Assembly: GCA_949825025.1 (NCBI GenBank)
Contig: OX463778.1
Span: 47,268,829 to 47,332,828, forward strand
Length of the DNA: 64,000 bases
Origin: Siphlonurus alternatus
Taxonomy: Eukaryota > Arthropoda > Insecta > Ephemeroptera > Siphlonuridae
Direction: 5' to 3'
The notes below the pieces were generated by a model. That model saw only the letters and a list, made by a program, of their open reading frames with translations. It was not told the DNA's origin and searched no databases. Both the position numbers and the translations under genes were made by a program. This document shows, piece after piece, positions 12,425 through 25,300 of the stretch; position 1 is the first letter of the stretch; every line of letters begins with the position of its first letter.

Positions 12425-14274
12425 GTGCTCTTCTTTTACCTCTCCTAATAATAAAAATCTTTATTTTCTGTGTATCTTGGGACTGCAGCTGCAAATCATG
12501 CAAATTTAAGGTAAAGTTTGTACTATCTCAAGGTGTACATGGGAAACTAAATCGATATATTAAAATTATCATTTAATTGTTATTCATATTTATTCTAAAC
12601 ATAACGGTAAAAATATTCACTTAAAATTAATTCTAGCTGACCATTAACTGCACTAACTGCAAGTACGGCTGCATAATTATTGTTGTTCATTATTCCCATG
12701 ATATTATAAAGACACTTTAATTGTTTCGGGAAACTGAAAGATGCATTTATTAGCAGTTATTTTAATAAATTTTATGTTCCAATAGATTTGAGTCAAATGA
12801 GAGAAAGGTTACAGTGAAATGTGATAGCAAAATTAAAAAAAAAAAAAATGATAATAATATTATTGAAATTCAATCAAAGAAAATCTACATGAAAATTTTA
12901 TATTGCAAAAATGAATACATGGGTACTGAATTATGCTGTTTGATTTTTTTTAGATTTCGTTCAGTCAGCTCATTCATGATTTGATGTGCAAAATGAAAGA
13001 CCATATAAAATGTGGAAGAAAAAAAATAAATAAATAAGTTTCTACATAATTTGTTCATTTGTCACAGGCATGATACGTACAGAAAAAAATGAGGGGTGAC
13101 ATGAAGATCCATGCATGATGCATTGCAGATCGTCTGTTTAATTATATTATATGCTATAAAAACGCATATATTATGTATATATAAATATTATGCAAGACTT
13201 TTTTTTAAAAGGTTAAAAAAATGTTGAAAATTAATTCTGAATACATGTATGTAAATGTGAAAATAATATTTAAATAATTTTACGAACTTTGGATATAATG
13301 AATTTTCAAAAGTGTTTCATTTTATCTTTAGTTAATAATGACTCGAAAAGTTACAAAAAATATTCACATAATATGTTGTTATGTTATGCATTGAAGGAAG
13401 ACATGCATGTTTATATTAAATTTATGTATTATATTCTGATATAATGTGTAAATTTAATGCTGTATTTAGTATAGAATATATCTGTCTTCACTACACAACA
13501 ATATTAAGATCTTTAAAGTCTGTAATCTTTGGCTTAATTGATATGCTCTTTATTTTTTTATTCAATCTTGTATACATAATATACTCGTAAAATCTTTAAA
13601 ATGTTTTAAAAACTTACCTACAATCATTTAATTAATTATATAATAAATTATAAATATAGCTATCCTCTAGATAGCTAGAGGATCTCTTTGAATTAAAGTT
13701 ATAAATAATTTTTAAAAATATAAAAAAAATCTGTCTTGTTATTAATTAGAAATATGTGCCAATTAATATTAACGTGTTGCTTTTTGGGATGCACAAAAAA
13801 GTCTACAATTTTTTTCGCACAAAAATATTGCACTTATAATAAAATATATACTTATAGGGTAAGCATATAAATATTAAATCAAAAATATAAAATTATTGAA
13901 TCTCTATTCATTCATGTTTTTTTTTAATGGTAAAGTTCATTATAAAAATTAAAATAATAAACATTTTTGTTCATATATTTTTTAAATTTGAATAAAATAA
14001 ACATGAAAATGTTTTGAACTTGTATACCGTCCTTGCATTTATAAACAATTAAAGGCCATTCATTGACTTATGTTTTTTCTCATTCACATTCCATATATTG
14101 TTATACAGCAATAGCCTTTTATCATTATTTTTTTATCAGGGTTTTTTCAATATCCCCTGCCCCCTCCCCCCCAGCCCCCCTTCCCAAAAAAAATAGTACA
14201 TTTTTATTAATACCTTATTGGTAATTATTTGTATATGTGCCCTGCTTTTGTTTTGAAATTTAATGAGATATTTG

Positions 14275-14582
14275 AATGTGAAAATTTTAGTGGCTTAATC
14301 GAAAGAAGGGGTAAAAATATGGTACTGTGAATTTTTTCAGATTTTTCTGAGACCGCGGGAACTATTTTTAAAAAAAATTATTGAAAGCCTATTTTGATGA
14401 CGTCACGGGCGGAACTCCTTAAGAAAAAGGATAGGACAGTGTCGCCCGTGGCGTCATAAAATAGACTTTCCATAATTTTTTGAAACTAGTTCCCGGTTTC
14501 AGAGAAATCTGAAAAACTTCACAGTACCATATATTTTTACCCCTTAATTCTTTCGATTAAGCCACTAAAAATTTCACATTTT
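14275..14582. mobile_element. Fold-back MITE, family C variant 1
   Basis: Inverted arms run from AATGTGAAAATTTTAGTGGC to a matching GCCACTAAAAATTTCACATT. The core (CTGAGACCGCGGGAACTATT, TTATTGAAAG, TGACGTCAC) is shared with the elements at 20549-20869 and 24885-25740, although the outer ends differ. A CTTAAG sits near the centre (about 14418). Confidence 0.75.
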
Positions 14583-14603
14583 AATATGTCATTGTGATGT
14601 ATG

Positions 14604-14605
<2 letters not shown>

Positions 14606-14689
<84 letters not shown>

Positions 14690-14690
14690 T
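14606..14690. repeat. (TA)n microsatellite
   Basis: About 85 bp of TA, just downstream of the family C element. Confidence 0.95.
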
Positions 14691-15454
14691 ATATGTACGC
14701 TCCTCATCGCCTCTGAAAAGTTCCCTTCTGCAGCCGTACGTGTTAATCACTATAATATATAATGCATGTCCCCTTACGGAACATGGATATTTAACAAAGC
14801 TGCAATGCAGAAGTAAATTTTTCAGAGGCAAGGAGTGTACATGGCAATTTTGTCATGACATAAATAATCACAATTAAGGCATAAATTTGTTTTGTAAGAT
14901 AATTTAATAATTTCTCTATATAAGTTCATTTTTTACAATTAAAAGGATGAGTTTTAATTGAGACTGTTAATTATTATGTATTATATATATTGTAAATGTA
15001 AAATATTTCAAAATAAAATTGCAATAAGAAAAATAATTGTAATGTTTCTTTATTTCTTTATTGTTTTTTTCCTTTAAAAAATTTGTGTAGAATATTTATA
15101 TTGCTTTAATAGTAAAATAAATGTTATATAAATAAAATACATACTTTTAATTCATTGGGCAAAAAGAAGTTGGTTAGAACTGTAAAAAAATTATTATATA
15201 TTCATGTAATATAAAAATATATTATATATAATAATTATAACTTTTATATATTAAATTAAATGATAAACGTCAAATATATATATATATAATTAATATATAT
15301 ACTGCGCATATATATCCAAGTATATAAACACACTCTGTCGGTCCAGAGTTAATTGTTTCAGTGCTGAAAATGTTGGGCCAGTATGAGATATTGTGCCAAC
15401 ACCCAAAAGTGCCGGTCCATCACATTTTTGACACCCTGTGTCCACATGCATATA

Positions 15455-16165
15455 TGGTATTGTATTTCGTTGAAAATTTTTTTCAACCCTTCTGGGGGTC
15501 TCAAACCTATAAAAAATTGCATTTCTGTTATATGGGATTTCCATAAATAAAAGTGATAGAAAAATTTTATTCGATGTGCACCAAATTTTTATTTTAGGGG
15601 TAAATTGCCATCCTGAATCCAATAGTGCCGTTTTAAAATTAATAAAAAAACACCCTTCAATAAAAAATTAGTTCCAACAAATTTAATAATCAATTAAGCT
15701 TCTTTTTGACACTCTTCCTCCAGAACTGCAGCCTTTGAATTTTTTAAATCGGGTTCAGATCAAGGATTTGAATTTAATAAGGGATGAATTTTTCTACCCC
15801 TAATTTTAAAATTCTTAATGTGAATCGATATAAAAAATTCAAAAGCTGTTCCTGGTGAGGTAAAAAATAAAGCCTGATTGAATGACATGAATGTCAAAAA
15901 GAAGCTAAAATTGATTATTTAATGTGTTAATTGGAGCTATTTTTTATTGAAGGGTTGTTTTCATTGATTTGAAAATGGCGCACCATTAAAATTGTATTCA
16001 GAATTAATAAAGGCAATTTTACTCTTAAAATAAAAGAATTTCTGTATTACTTTTTTTATTTAACATGCTGAAATCCCATATAAGCCTAGAGAAATGCAAT
16101 TTTTAGGTTTGAGACCCCCAGATTAAAAGGGTTGGAAAAAATTTTCATCGAAAATTCACTACAAC
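15455..16165. mobile_element. Fold-back element of about 0.7 kb
   Basis: The left arm segments GGGGGTCTCAAACCTA, TATATGGGATTT and TCTTTTTGACA recur in reverse complement as TAGGTTTGAGACCCCC, AAATCCCATATA and TGTCAAAAAGA. The dyad is near 15800. The arms are diverged, so the copy is old. No coding frame of note. Confidence 0.7.
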
Positions 16166-16272
16166 CAAGGTCATAAACAAAGCTCTCACTGCTCTCAGCT
16201 ATCAGGGTACAAAGTTACAAAGCTCCACAAATAAAAACCTTCATTGAAAAAAATCAATGACCGAAAATCAAA

Positions 16273-16399
<127 letters not shown>

Positions 16400-16596
16400 T
16401 TTTGTGATTCACTCGAATCTGTATATTTGCCATCTTAATTAATTTTTGTATAAAATTTATAAATAATTAAAATAATTTGACAATAATTAATAGACCGGCC
16501 ACGACTTGCAAAACTATATGTTAAAGCAAAAAGTAAACAAATTAAACTAACACACTCGATCAATGATTGTTAATTATGTGTGTATTTTTTCTATAT

Positions 16597-17106
16597 TTAC
16601 ATTGGAACTTATGGGAAATTTACGATTTTCACATATAACATATATTTCGTCATTACAAGACATATGTGTATGATTTTAAAAATAATTATATCACCGCGGA
16701 ATCTGCAGTTTTTGGCCATTTATAATTATATTGAAATGTGCATCTGAAGAAGTTTTCTTCATTTCAAAATCTTAAATTTTAAATTATGCATAATCATGCA
16801 GCCAATTGCATGAGCTAGTTGCATATGGTATATATATATAGCTTTAAGCAATTATTAAGCTCATCCAGAGTTTGTTGATTAATATTGCAACAAAAAAATA
16901 AATCAATAAACTTTTTACTTTTATTAAGCTTGCATGCTTAAAGTCATATATATGCATGTGCTTTCTTTTTCTCAATGCAATTGGCTGATTAGTATAATTT
17001 GAAATTTAAGATTTTGAAATGAAGAAAACTTCTTAATTCAGATGCATTAATTGCACATTTCGATATTAATGGCCAAAAACTGCAGATTCTGGTGATATAT
17101 ACGTGC

Positions 17107-17145
<39 letters not shown>

Positions 17146-17217
17146 TCTATATATGTCATGTAATGAAATATGTATGTGAAAATCTTAAATTTCCCATAAG
17201 GTGTGGTCCAATGTATT
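16597..17217. repeat. Palindrome nested in the 16.5-18.2 kb complex
   Basis: CTGCAGTTTTTGGCCATT, AAGTTTTCTTCATTTCAAAA and TATGGGAAATTTA in the left arm reappear as reverse complements in the right arm. The loop, around 16800-16990, is TA-rich. Confidence 0.75.
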
Positions 17218-17460
17218 TATAAGGTGCTTATTTAATTATTCATATCACATATTCGAAAATCGCTACGGATCGAGTTCCGTAGCAGTGCCGTATAAAAGCC
17301 TTTTCATATATTTTCGTTCGTCTGCGGCAGAAAATCATGTGAATGCCGTAGCGAAATCAAATCTTGATTTTGCTACGGCGCGTATATATTATATAGAACG
17401 CCGCAGCAGCGGCTGCAGCAGATCGATCGCGATCTCTATTATACCGGCGTATAATCAGTA

Positions 17461-17998
17461 GAGCGCGGAAAAGTGTCACATTTTTTTCAAAAAATAGGCG
17501 CCTAAAAAGTCAACTTATTTTTGGAAAATACTATTTTCAAAATAGTCTATAAAAAAGTCACTTTTTTTAAAAAAAAATAGTCTATAGAAAGTCAATTTTT
17601 TTAGAAACTGCAGCAAAAAGGCGTTTCAAAAGTGCATGATATTTAAAAGTGTGTATAAAAGTTTCATTTTTTTTATATTTCTTTACACATGCAGTGTACT
17701 TCCCTTAATTAGCACAGACTGAAGATGTTCTTGTATATACTTCATTCCTTTTTATTTTGACGATATGAAGAAAAGAGCTGAAATGCACTAATAATATGTC
17801 AAAAAGTCACAAAAAGTCATCTTAATTTTGCCAAAATAGTCTCAAAATCCAAAAATAGTCTAAATAGTCTCTTTTTTTATAGGCTTTATTTTAATCCACT
17901 TCCGGAGATCGGTGGACATCCTAGAAATGACAACAAAATTATAGTCCCGCCGGCCTCATGTGCATCACAAAAAGTCGAAATGACTTTTTTCCGCGCTC
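17461..17998. mobile_element. Family E MITE copy 1 (mariner-like ends)
   Basis: The ends GAGCGCGGAAAA and TTTTCCGCGCTC form an inverted repeat bounding 538 bp of A/T-run-rich DNA made of AAAAGTC and GACTATTTT-like units. TA precedes the left end; the right flank is GA, so the target duplication is decayed. It is in the opposite orientation to the copy at 21747-22265. Confidence 0.7.
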
Positions 17999-18346
17999 GA
18001 TCTATAATAAAATAATCAACAAAAAAACAACATTTAATTGCTACGTACGGCGTACGTGTTTCCGTATTCCGTATATTAGCGATTTTCGAATATGTGAAAG
18101 CACGTACCTTTAGAAAAAATATATACTCATAATCAACAACCAACAATACACTATATAGGTATAATGTGCTGAGAGTTAAATTGTTTACTTTTTGCTTTAA
18201 CATATATATAGTTTTGCAAGTGCATGGTCTATATTGCATATATATATGCGCTGCATTATTGATTATATATATTTATGTACGATCGAGTATAAAAAACTCG
18301 ATCTTCTCATCTCTACTTTTCTTAGTAAATTAATTAACAAATTAAA

Positions 18347-18352
18347 TATATA

Positions 18353-18434
<82 letters not shown>

Positions 18435-18570
18435 CTATATAATATATATATCGATCATATATAATTTAAATTAAGATAATTATATATCTTAGAATTTTTC
18501 TTTCAAAATTAAAAGAGATGTGAGAGTTAAATTTTACGACAGTTTATATATATATACATATATATATATA

Positions 18571-18669
<99 letters not shown>

Positions 18670-18676
18670 TATATAT
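18347..18676. repeat. Two adjacent (TA)n arrays
   Basis: TA arrays at about 18347-18433 and 18545-18676 with small ATAC/ATCT interruptions, separated by AT-rich unique sequence. Confidence 0.9.
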
Positions 18677-19270
18677 ATATTATATAACCCCCGCACAGCA
18701 TAATATGGGATTTTAGGAATTTCTGCCTTTTATATATATATACATCCCGAAGAAACTCGCATCCGACCCGCGGCGTATATATATATTATATACTTTTGTG
18801 CATTAATTGATGGTGCTGAAAAAGTTGCATATAGTTTTAGGCAAGGAGAATATATAATATCCTCGATCCTTGGTTTTAGAGGGGGGTTTAATTAATTTCG
18901 ATATGGGGAAAAAAATGTTAGACATTTAAAAATATAATATTATAATATATCGAAGAGTGTAAACACTTTAAATACTTCCATATGCATACTTATAAAAAAA
19001 TGCAAGTTTAATAAATCAATACAATAATAAAACAAGCAAACAATAATAATAATTATACTAAATAAATAATTTAACAAATAGTTTAGTAGTCACTAAATCT
19101 ACTTAATTCTTAATACAGTTGGTACTAGAAGTCAATAAAATTTTTAGTATTTTTAATGGAGCACTTGACAGTTGGTACAGCGCGCAGCTGCAACAGTGAT
19201 TGAAGAAAGAAGAAAGGAAGATATCTGGCGAAGTGAAATTTTTCGTTTCGCTTGTGCACAAGTTATTTTA

Positions 19271-19318
19271 ATGGCCCAAAATGTTACACATTTAATGCAG
19301 AGGGTGTTTACAAAATGA
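19271..19318 (+). promoter_or_regulatory. uORF overlapping the DENND5 start codon
   Basis: ATG at 19271 opens a 15-codon frame whose TGA (19316-19318) overlaps the presumed main start ATG (19315-19317) as ATGA. A second short uORF lies at 19281-19295. The layout suggests leaky scanning or reinitiation control, provided the mRNA 5' end lies upstream of 19271. Confidence 0.5.
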
Positions 19319-22300
19319 ACCCTTCCACAAATTCTGCACAAGTTAGATTCGCGGATTATTTTGTGATATGTGGTCTCGATCTCAAAACTGGTCTGGAACC
19401 CGATGTCATCTCAGGTACATACCTTGCTGTTTAGTTGTTATTGTTATAATTTTAAGCTGTGTGAACATTCACTAATTAGCCATGCCTAATTTATACATGT
19501 TCATGCAATGTCTAGAAGTTTTTAAATCTACAAGAAGGGTTGTTTGTTGCTTATTTTTGGTCGAATGGCTGACAGATGTATTACGTGTGATTTTTTTCCC
19601 TTGTGTAAATCAGGTCACCCAATGTCAACAAGATCAAAGATCAATCGTTGCGGCTATCATGCTTAAGTTTCCATGGCACATGATCAACTGTGTGTTACAG
19701 GAGACACTCAGCAACATTGCTCGCCACTTGAACGTCCATACAAGTGTAAGGTTCTTGCACACTACCCAGAAAATGTTTCTTGGAATCCATTTGACAAGAA
19801 TGCAGTCTGCATGGTAAGCAAAAGATGCATATACGCATTCAGTAGGCATACAGTAAAATTTATGAATCGGTATGCATACTGTAAATATATATAGGCGCGG
19901 ATCCATGTGGGGAGGGGGGTGGGGGTGGGGAGAGCGATGGGGGTGACCCTTCTCCCCCCCCAAAAAAAGTTCTCAAATTACATTGAGGGTGTTACCCCCC
20001 ACCTGTCGCCCCCCTCCCCCTCCCACCTCAAATTTTAACATTGTGGGATATGGGGCACCGCCCAGCCGCGAGCTGGATTTGTCTCTGCCAAAATTAAGCC
20101 TTAATTTTTTATATGCAGCTTTTACTGAACTTGAATGCATACGCTGTATCATATAATACAGTGCTAGCTGTATGTATCATATGTACAATCATGCATATAG
20201 TCATACTGCATGCAATATGATACCTACTAATTAAGTGATATTGAATTTACAATATTTTCCATTATGTTGCAGCTGTGTTTGCCTCATGGTCTGCACTTTC
20301 GTACCCAGAAGAACACACTAGAGCCTGAGTTTCACAGCTTTATTATTACCCGTGAGGATGGTTCCCGCTGCTATGGTTTCAGTCTGGTCGTGTTTGAGGA
20401 GGTGCATGACCGCAAGCTTTGCAGCGCTATGCAGACTTTGCAGGTAAATTATGAAAGCTTCATAGTGTATTCATTGAGACTGTAAGCATACAGTCTTTAC
20501 CCTGGAAGATTTTCTTTGTCAAGAAATCCATACAAATAACATTGATGTACAGTATGGAGTATCGACCTCAATTTTTTTTATTGCAGAAATGGATAAAGGG
20601 TGCAAAGTTATGCTACTCTGATTTTTTTCAGATTTTTTTGAGACTGGGAACTATTTTTAAAAAATTATTGAAAGTCTTTTTTGTGATGTCACGAGGCGGC
20701 AAGTCCTATCTTTTTCTTAAGGAGCGGCGTCTCATGACGTCACTTTCAATAATTTTTTTAAAAAAGTTCCCGGTCTCAAAAAAATCTAAAAAAAATCAGG
20801 GTAGCATAACTTTGCACCCTCTATCCATTTCTGCAATAAAAAAAAATTGAGGTTGATACTCCATTGTATGAATTAACATTATTTTGAATAAGGAGTGTAG
20901 AAGGCAAAAGAGTATTTATCATGAGCATTTCTGAAGTAGGTAGAGTATGTAAAAATCATGTGTTGTGGAGGTCTGTTTGTGGATTGGCGAGTTAATAATT
21001 CTGCTGGCTTACCCGGTAAGGGATATGACGTCATGTTGTGTACTGTATGTGTATTTTGAACCATGCATTGCCATCTACGTTAATTTATGGGTGAAGAAAA
21101 ATTTTCCAAGGCGGAGAGTTATATTATTATTGTAATAATATTAGACTGTTATTTGCCTAACTGATCCTATTTGTACAATTATGCAGGCCATGCATTTAAC
21201 GGAGCTATCAAGTAGTCGACAAGGTGGTCGCAGGCGAGGGGCTGCTCTATCAGACATGGCAGGCACGCGATCACTGCCACGCCACTTCAAACTGTCAACT
21301 TCATTGTCTGGGGCAGCCCAGAGCTACTATGACGCTACCAAGGACACTCTACTGGTCTCGAAAAGTATCACCCTTATCTGCCAGCTCCCCTTCGTACATG
21401 TGGCAAACAAGTTCCTTACCTCATTGCACCAGTAAGTAAGATGCCATATAATTGCATAACTATGTCCCGTAGTATCAGTGGCATAGACTTTCTCCCGAAG
21501 TCATTTTTTTTTTTCTTCTGCCACTGTAAGTATATCTCTAGCACTGTTCATACGTGTATAATATTACATTAATTATCAAGATATACTATCTAAATTTTAT
21601 ATAATAATTTTCAATACTGTATTTAAAATTTAAAATGATTGATTAATTCTAAAATGGATGTTTTTTTAATGATATTACAGTATTCATACTATTCATATTC
21701 ATCTTTATTGCTGTATTACTGTATATTTTATTATAACTTATAACTAGAGAGCGGAAAAAAGTCATTTCGACTTTTTGTGCACACGAGGACTATTTTGTTG
21801 TCATTTAGAATGTCCACCGATCTCCGGAAGTGGATTAAGATAAGCCTATAAAAAAAATTACTAATTAGACTATTTTTTTGTTTTTGCGACTATTTTGGCA
21901 AAATGTGACTTTTTGACACTTCTTAGTGCATTTCAGCTATTTTCTTCAAATTGTCAATAGAAACTATATAGTAAAGAAATATAGTAAAAAAATAAAACTC
22001 ACAAACACATCTAAATTTTAAACAAAAAACAAAACAAAACAAAAAAAATTGACAATGCATGCCATCTACATCTTTTAAAACGAATAAAAATATTTTTTTA
22101 TTGATAATACTTTTAAAATGCCTATTTGCTGCCTTTTCTTAAAAAAAGTGACTTTTTGTAGACTATTCCAAAAAAAAGGTGACTTTTTTTAAGACTATTT
22201 TCCAAAAAAAAAGTTGACTTTTTAGGCGCCTTTTTTGAAATAAAATGTGACTTTTTTCCGCTCTCTACTTATAACATAATATATGTGTGCATAAATTATT

Positions 22301-25300
22301 ATTATTATGAAAATAATACAACATTGCCATGCTGCAGGTATAGCCAGACTGGTGGGGAGCTGAGCCTAGAAAGTCACGTGTTCAATGTGCTGCATGAGGT
22401 TCCTCTGCCCCTGCCTGGCCGCAGTCTGCACTTCTGCTGCCTGAGCGAGCCCGTGCTGCTCCAGAGACCCGGCAACATCGCGGAGTTACCGTTGTTTGAC
22501 TTCTCGCTGCGCGCCTTCTTTGAGCTACTTGGTGTTGAGGTGGCCCTCCAGCTCTTTACCTGTCTATTGCTGGAGCATCAGGTGCTACTCTACTCATCAG
22601 GTGAGAGTCAGCTCTACCTTAGGTAGTCAAATTAACAGGAATTTATTAGTATTATTTAGATGATTGATTGTATGATTCATTCATTAGTTCATTAAAATGT
22701 TGAAAATTGTATGCTCTTGTAGCAAACATTATTGGTGCTGTAAGGTGGGGTGAAATTGGTACACTTGGATAAAAATTTATTTCTCTTCAATGGTAAGACA
22801 TAGAATTGTCAAACCAAAACAGAAATTATGTTTAAATCATGGGTTATTAATTTTTGCAAAAAAAAAAAAAAAAAAAAAAAATGATCATGTGATTTTTTCC
22901 AAAAAACTGAAAGGGGTTTTTTGAACTTTTTATTTTTAGGGTAAAATAATTGGCTTTCTTTACAGAACAGAAATCACCTAATGTGAATCAAATGACATTA
23001 TTTGCATTTTTGAACACTCCGATAATAATTGTTAATATGTATCTTAAAAAGGGTCAGGTCAATATTTTGTACCTGAAATGACCCTTAAATTGTTAAATAA
23101 TGATCTAAGAACATTTTCAATGCCATATTTGGTTTTAGAATGGCCAAATTACAGTAGTATAATTTGATACCTTGGTTACGAAAACCAAATTTGACCCTGG
23201 CCAAAAGTCGACCCTGACCAATTTTAGATTTGTCTCACATAGACGTGCAAGGTATCAAACCCTACTAATTCGGCCATTCTAAAACTGAATTCAGCATTAA
23301 AAATGCACCCACATCAATATTTTGCTTTTTCAGGGTCTTTTCAGGGTAAAAAAAATGCGACATTGCCCAATTTAATGATAGCATGGTTATTTTTTATTTT
23401 TTTCATGCCCAAATTAATTTTTTCAGAATTTCTAGCTTTTTTAAATTTGTGTACCAATTTCACCCCACAGAAGCATCATTTCCCAAAAAACAGGTTTTTA
23501 ATTTTATTTAAATAGAATTTATGTATTTTAAGTTTTTTATGAAAATTGCAGCATTGATAGAACTAACCTTAATACATAATTGGGTATTTTTCTAAAATTG
23601 TTTTCTTTACCCCTTGCAAGATATTTAATAGCAAAGTTGAAAAGTGTACTAATTTCACCCCACCTTACGGTGGGTGGGTGACTAGTATTACAAATATCCG
23701 CTCACCTCGAGGCAAACTGTTATAGATTTTTAATTATCATCTCATATAAGTATTCAGGCCTCTAATATTTATAAGCAGGAAATATAAGTTTTAACAACAT
23801 ATTTGTATTTGTGTTGCAGTGTATCAGCGTCTCATGCTGGTAGCTGAGTGCTCGACAGCCCTTCTCTTCCCATTTTCATGGCCGCATGTTTACGTGCCCA
23901 TCCTGCCTGCCTCACTTCACCACTTTCTGGATGCTCCGGTACCCTTTGTCATGGGGCTGCATCGCTCTCCTTCGTCAGCACCACACCCCACCACTGCAGG
24001 CCAAGTAAGTGTAAAATAAACTATGAACACTCTTCGAGACAGCATCAACTTCATCCCTATCTGATTTGTTGGAGCTGCAACTCCAAGAGTTACATTTTTG
24101 TTTTCTTCCTTCCTTTTTTTTATTTATTTATTTATTTATTTTTTTGCAGGCCAATCTGTGCCACGTGGATATTGATAACAAACGTATCCAGTTACCGGAG
24201 GAGCTCCCTCCATTCCCTCAGCGGGCAGAGTTTGTAGGAGAGATCCTGGACATGATGCACAAATATGGTGTGCACCCTGACAGGTAGAAACAAAAATTAA
24301 GTGACCATACAGGTTAATTACTCACTCATTGGCATCTCCAGGTGCAGAAATGGGAATGAACGTCGTGGAGCTATCAGAAGAAAATTGTCCTGGTCCCATG
24401 ATTCAGACTCTGGACTCTCAAGCAGTGAGAATTCTGTGAGTGGTCTTCTGCCATCACCTGCTGCAACACCAACTGGAGGTAGGCATATTTTTTATAGCTG
24501 TTTATAAACTGCATTTTTACAGAAATAAAAATAAATAGCAAATAATAAAAGAAATAATACATTAAATACATACACTCTATATAGTAATAAAATGCAATAG
24601 CAAACAATAATATTTCTACTGTATAAACATATACAGTAGAAATATTATTGCTTGCTATTGCATTTTTTTTTTTTTTTTTTCATTAAATTTTAAACTTTGT
24701 ACTTAACTTTGTTTTAGATTACAATTTCCAAGACATAAAAATTTTAAATGGAGTCTTAACGCTTTGTAAATTCCCTCTAGTACTGTGTATAAAGTTTACA
24801 ACCTGAATTGAACAGAAATCTCTTTACCATTTCTTATCATGTGGTATTTATTATGGACAACCTGCATGATTTTTTTTTATTGCAGAAATGAATAGAGGGC
24901 GCAAAATTATGCTAATCTGATTTTTTACAGATTTTTCAAATCCCGGGAACTATTTTTTTTTTTAAAGATTAAAAATACAGAGAGAGGCGTCAATAGGCGT
25001 CTCTTCTTAAGGGGAAGGTAACTTGTCCAATGTGAACAAAAATCCCTCACATGCAAATAATGATTTAAAAAAAAAAAGCCTCTACATCCCCTATTAGTAG
25101 CTAAAATCAACGTTCCTTTATACCAGGTTAAGCCACCGATATGACCAATGTTAAGGGGCTTAGCCAATCAGATTCAAGTATTTCAGGACCCATCGTGCCG
25201 CGAAAATTTGAATGCGCCCATCATGCAATGCTATTTTTGAAATTTCGCGGTTCAATGGGTCCTGAAAAATGACAACAAATGACGCACGAAATTCACGCGT

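Larger units (their letters stand above)
16492..18233. mobile_element. Nested inverted-repeat complex
   Basis: The outer arms contain ACTTGCAAAACTATATGTTA / TAACATATATATAGTTTTGC, with AGCAAAAAGTAAACAA pairing with TTGTTTACTTTTTGCT. Inside are a separate palindrome (about 16597-17217) and a family E element (17461-17998). An ATTCGAAAATCGCTA / TAGCGATTTTCGAAT pair flanks the family E element. Confidence 0.7.

Noticed and set aside
12223..12576. Open frames of alternating Tyr-Ile (also 14589-14877, 16244-16442, 18234-18434, 42778-43005, 57881-58480)
   Set aside because: They are translations of (TA)n and (TG)n arrays with no splice context or domain.
13660..13690. Small hairpin ATCCTCTAGATAGCTAGAGGAT
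   Set aside because: Short isolated palindrome expected by chance in AT-rich DNA.
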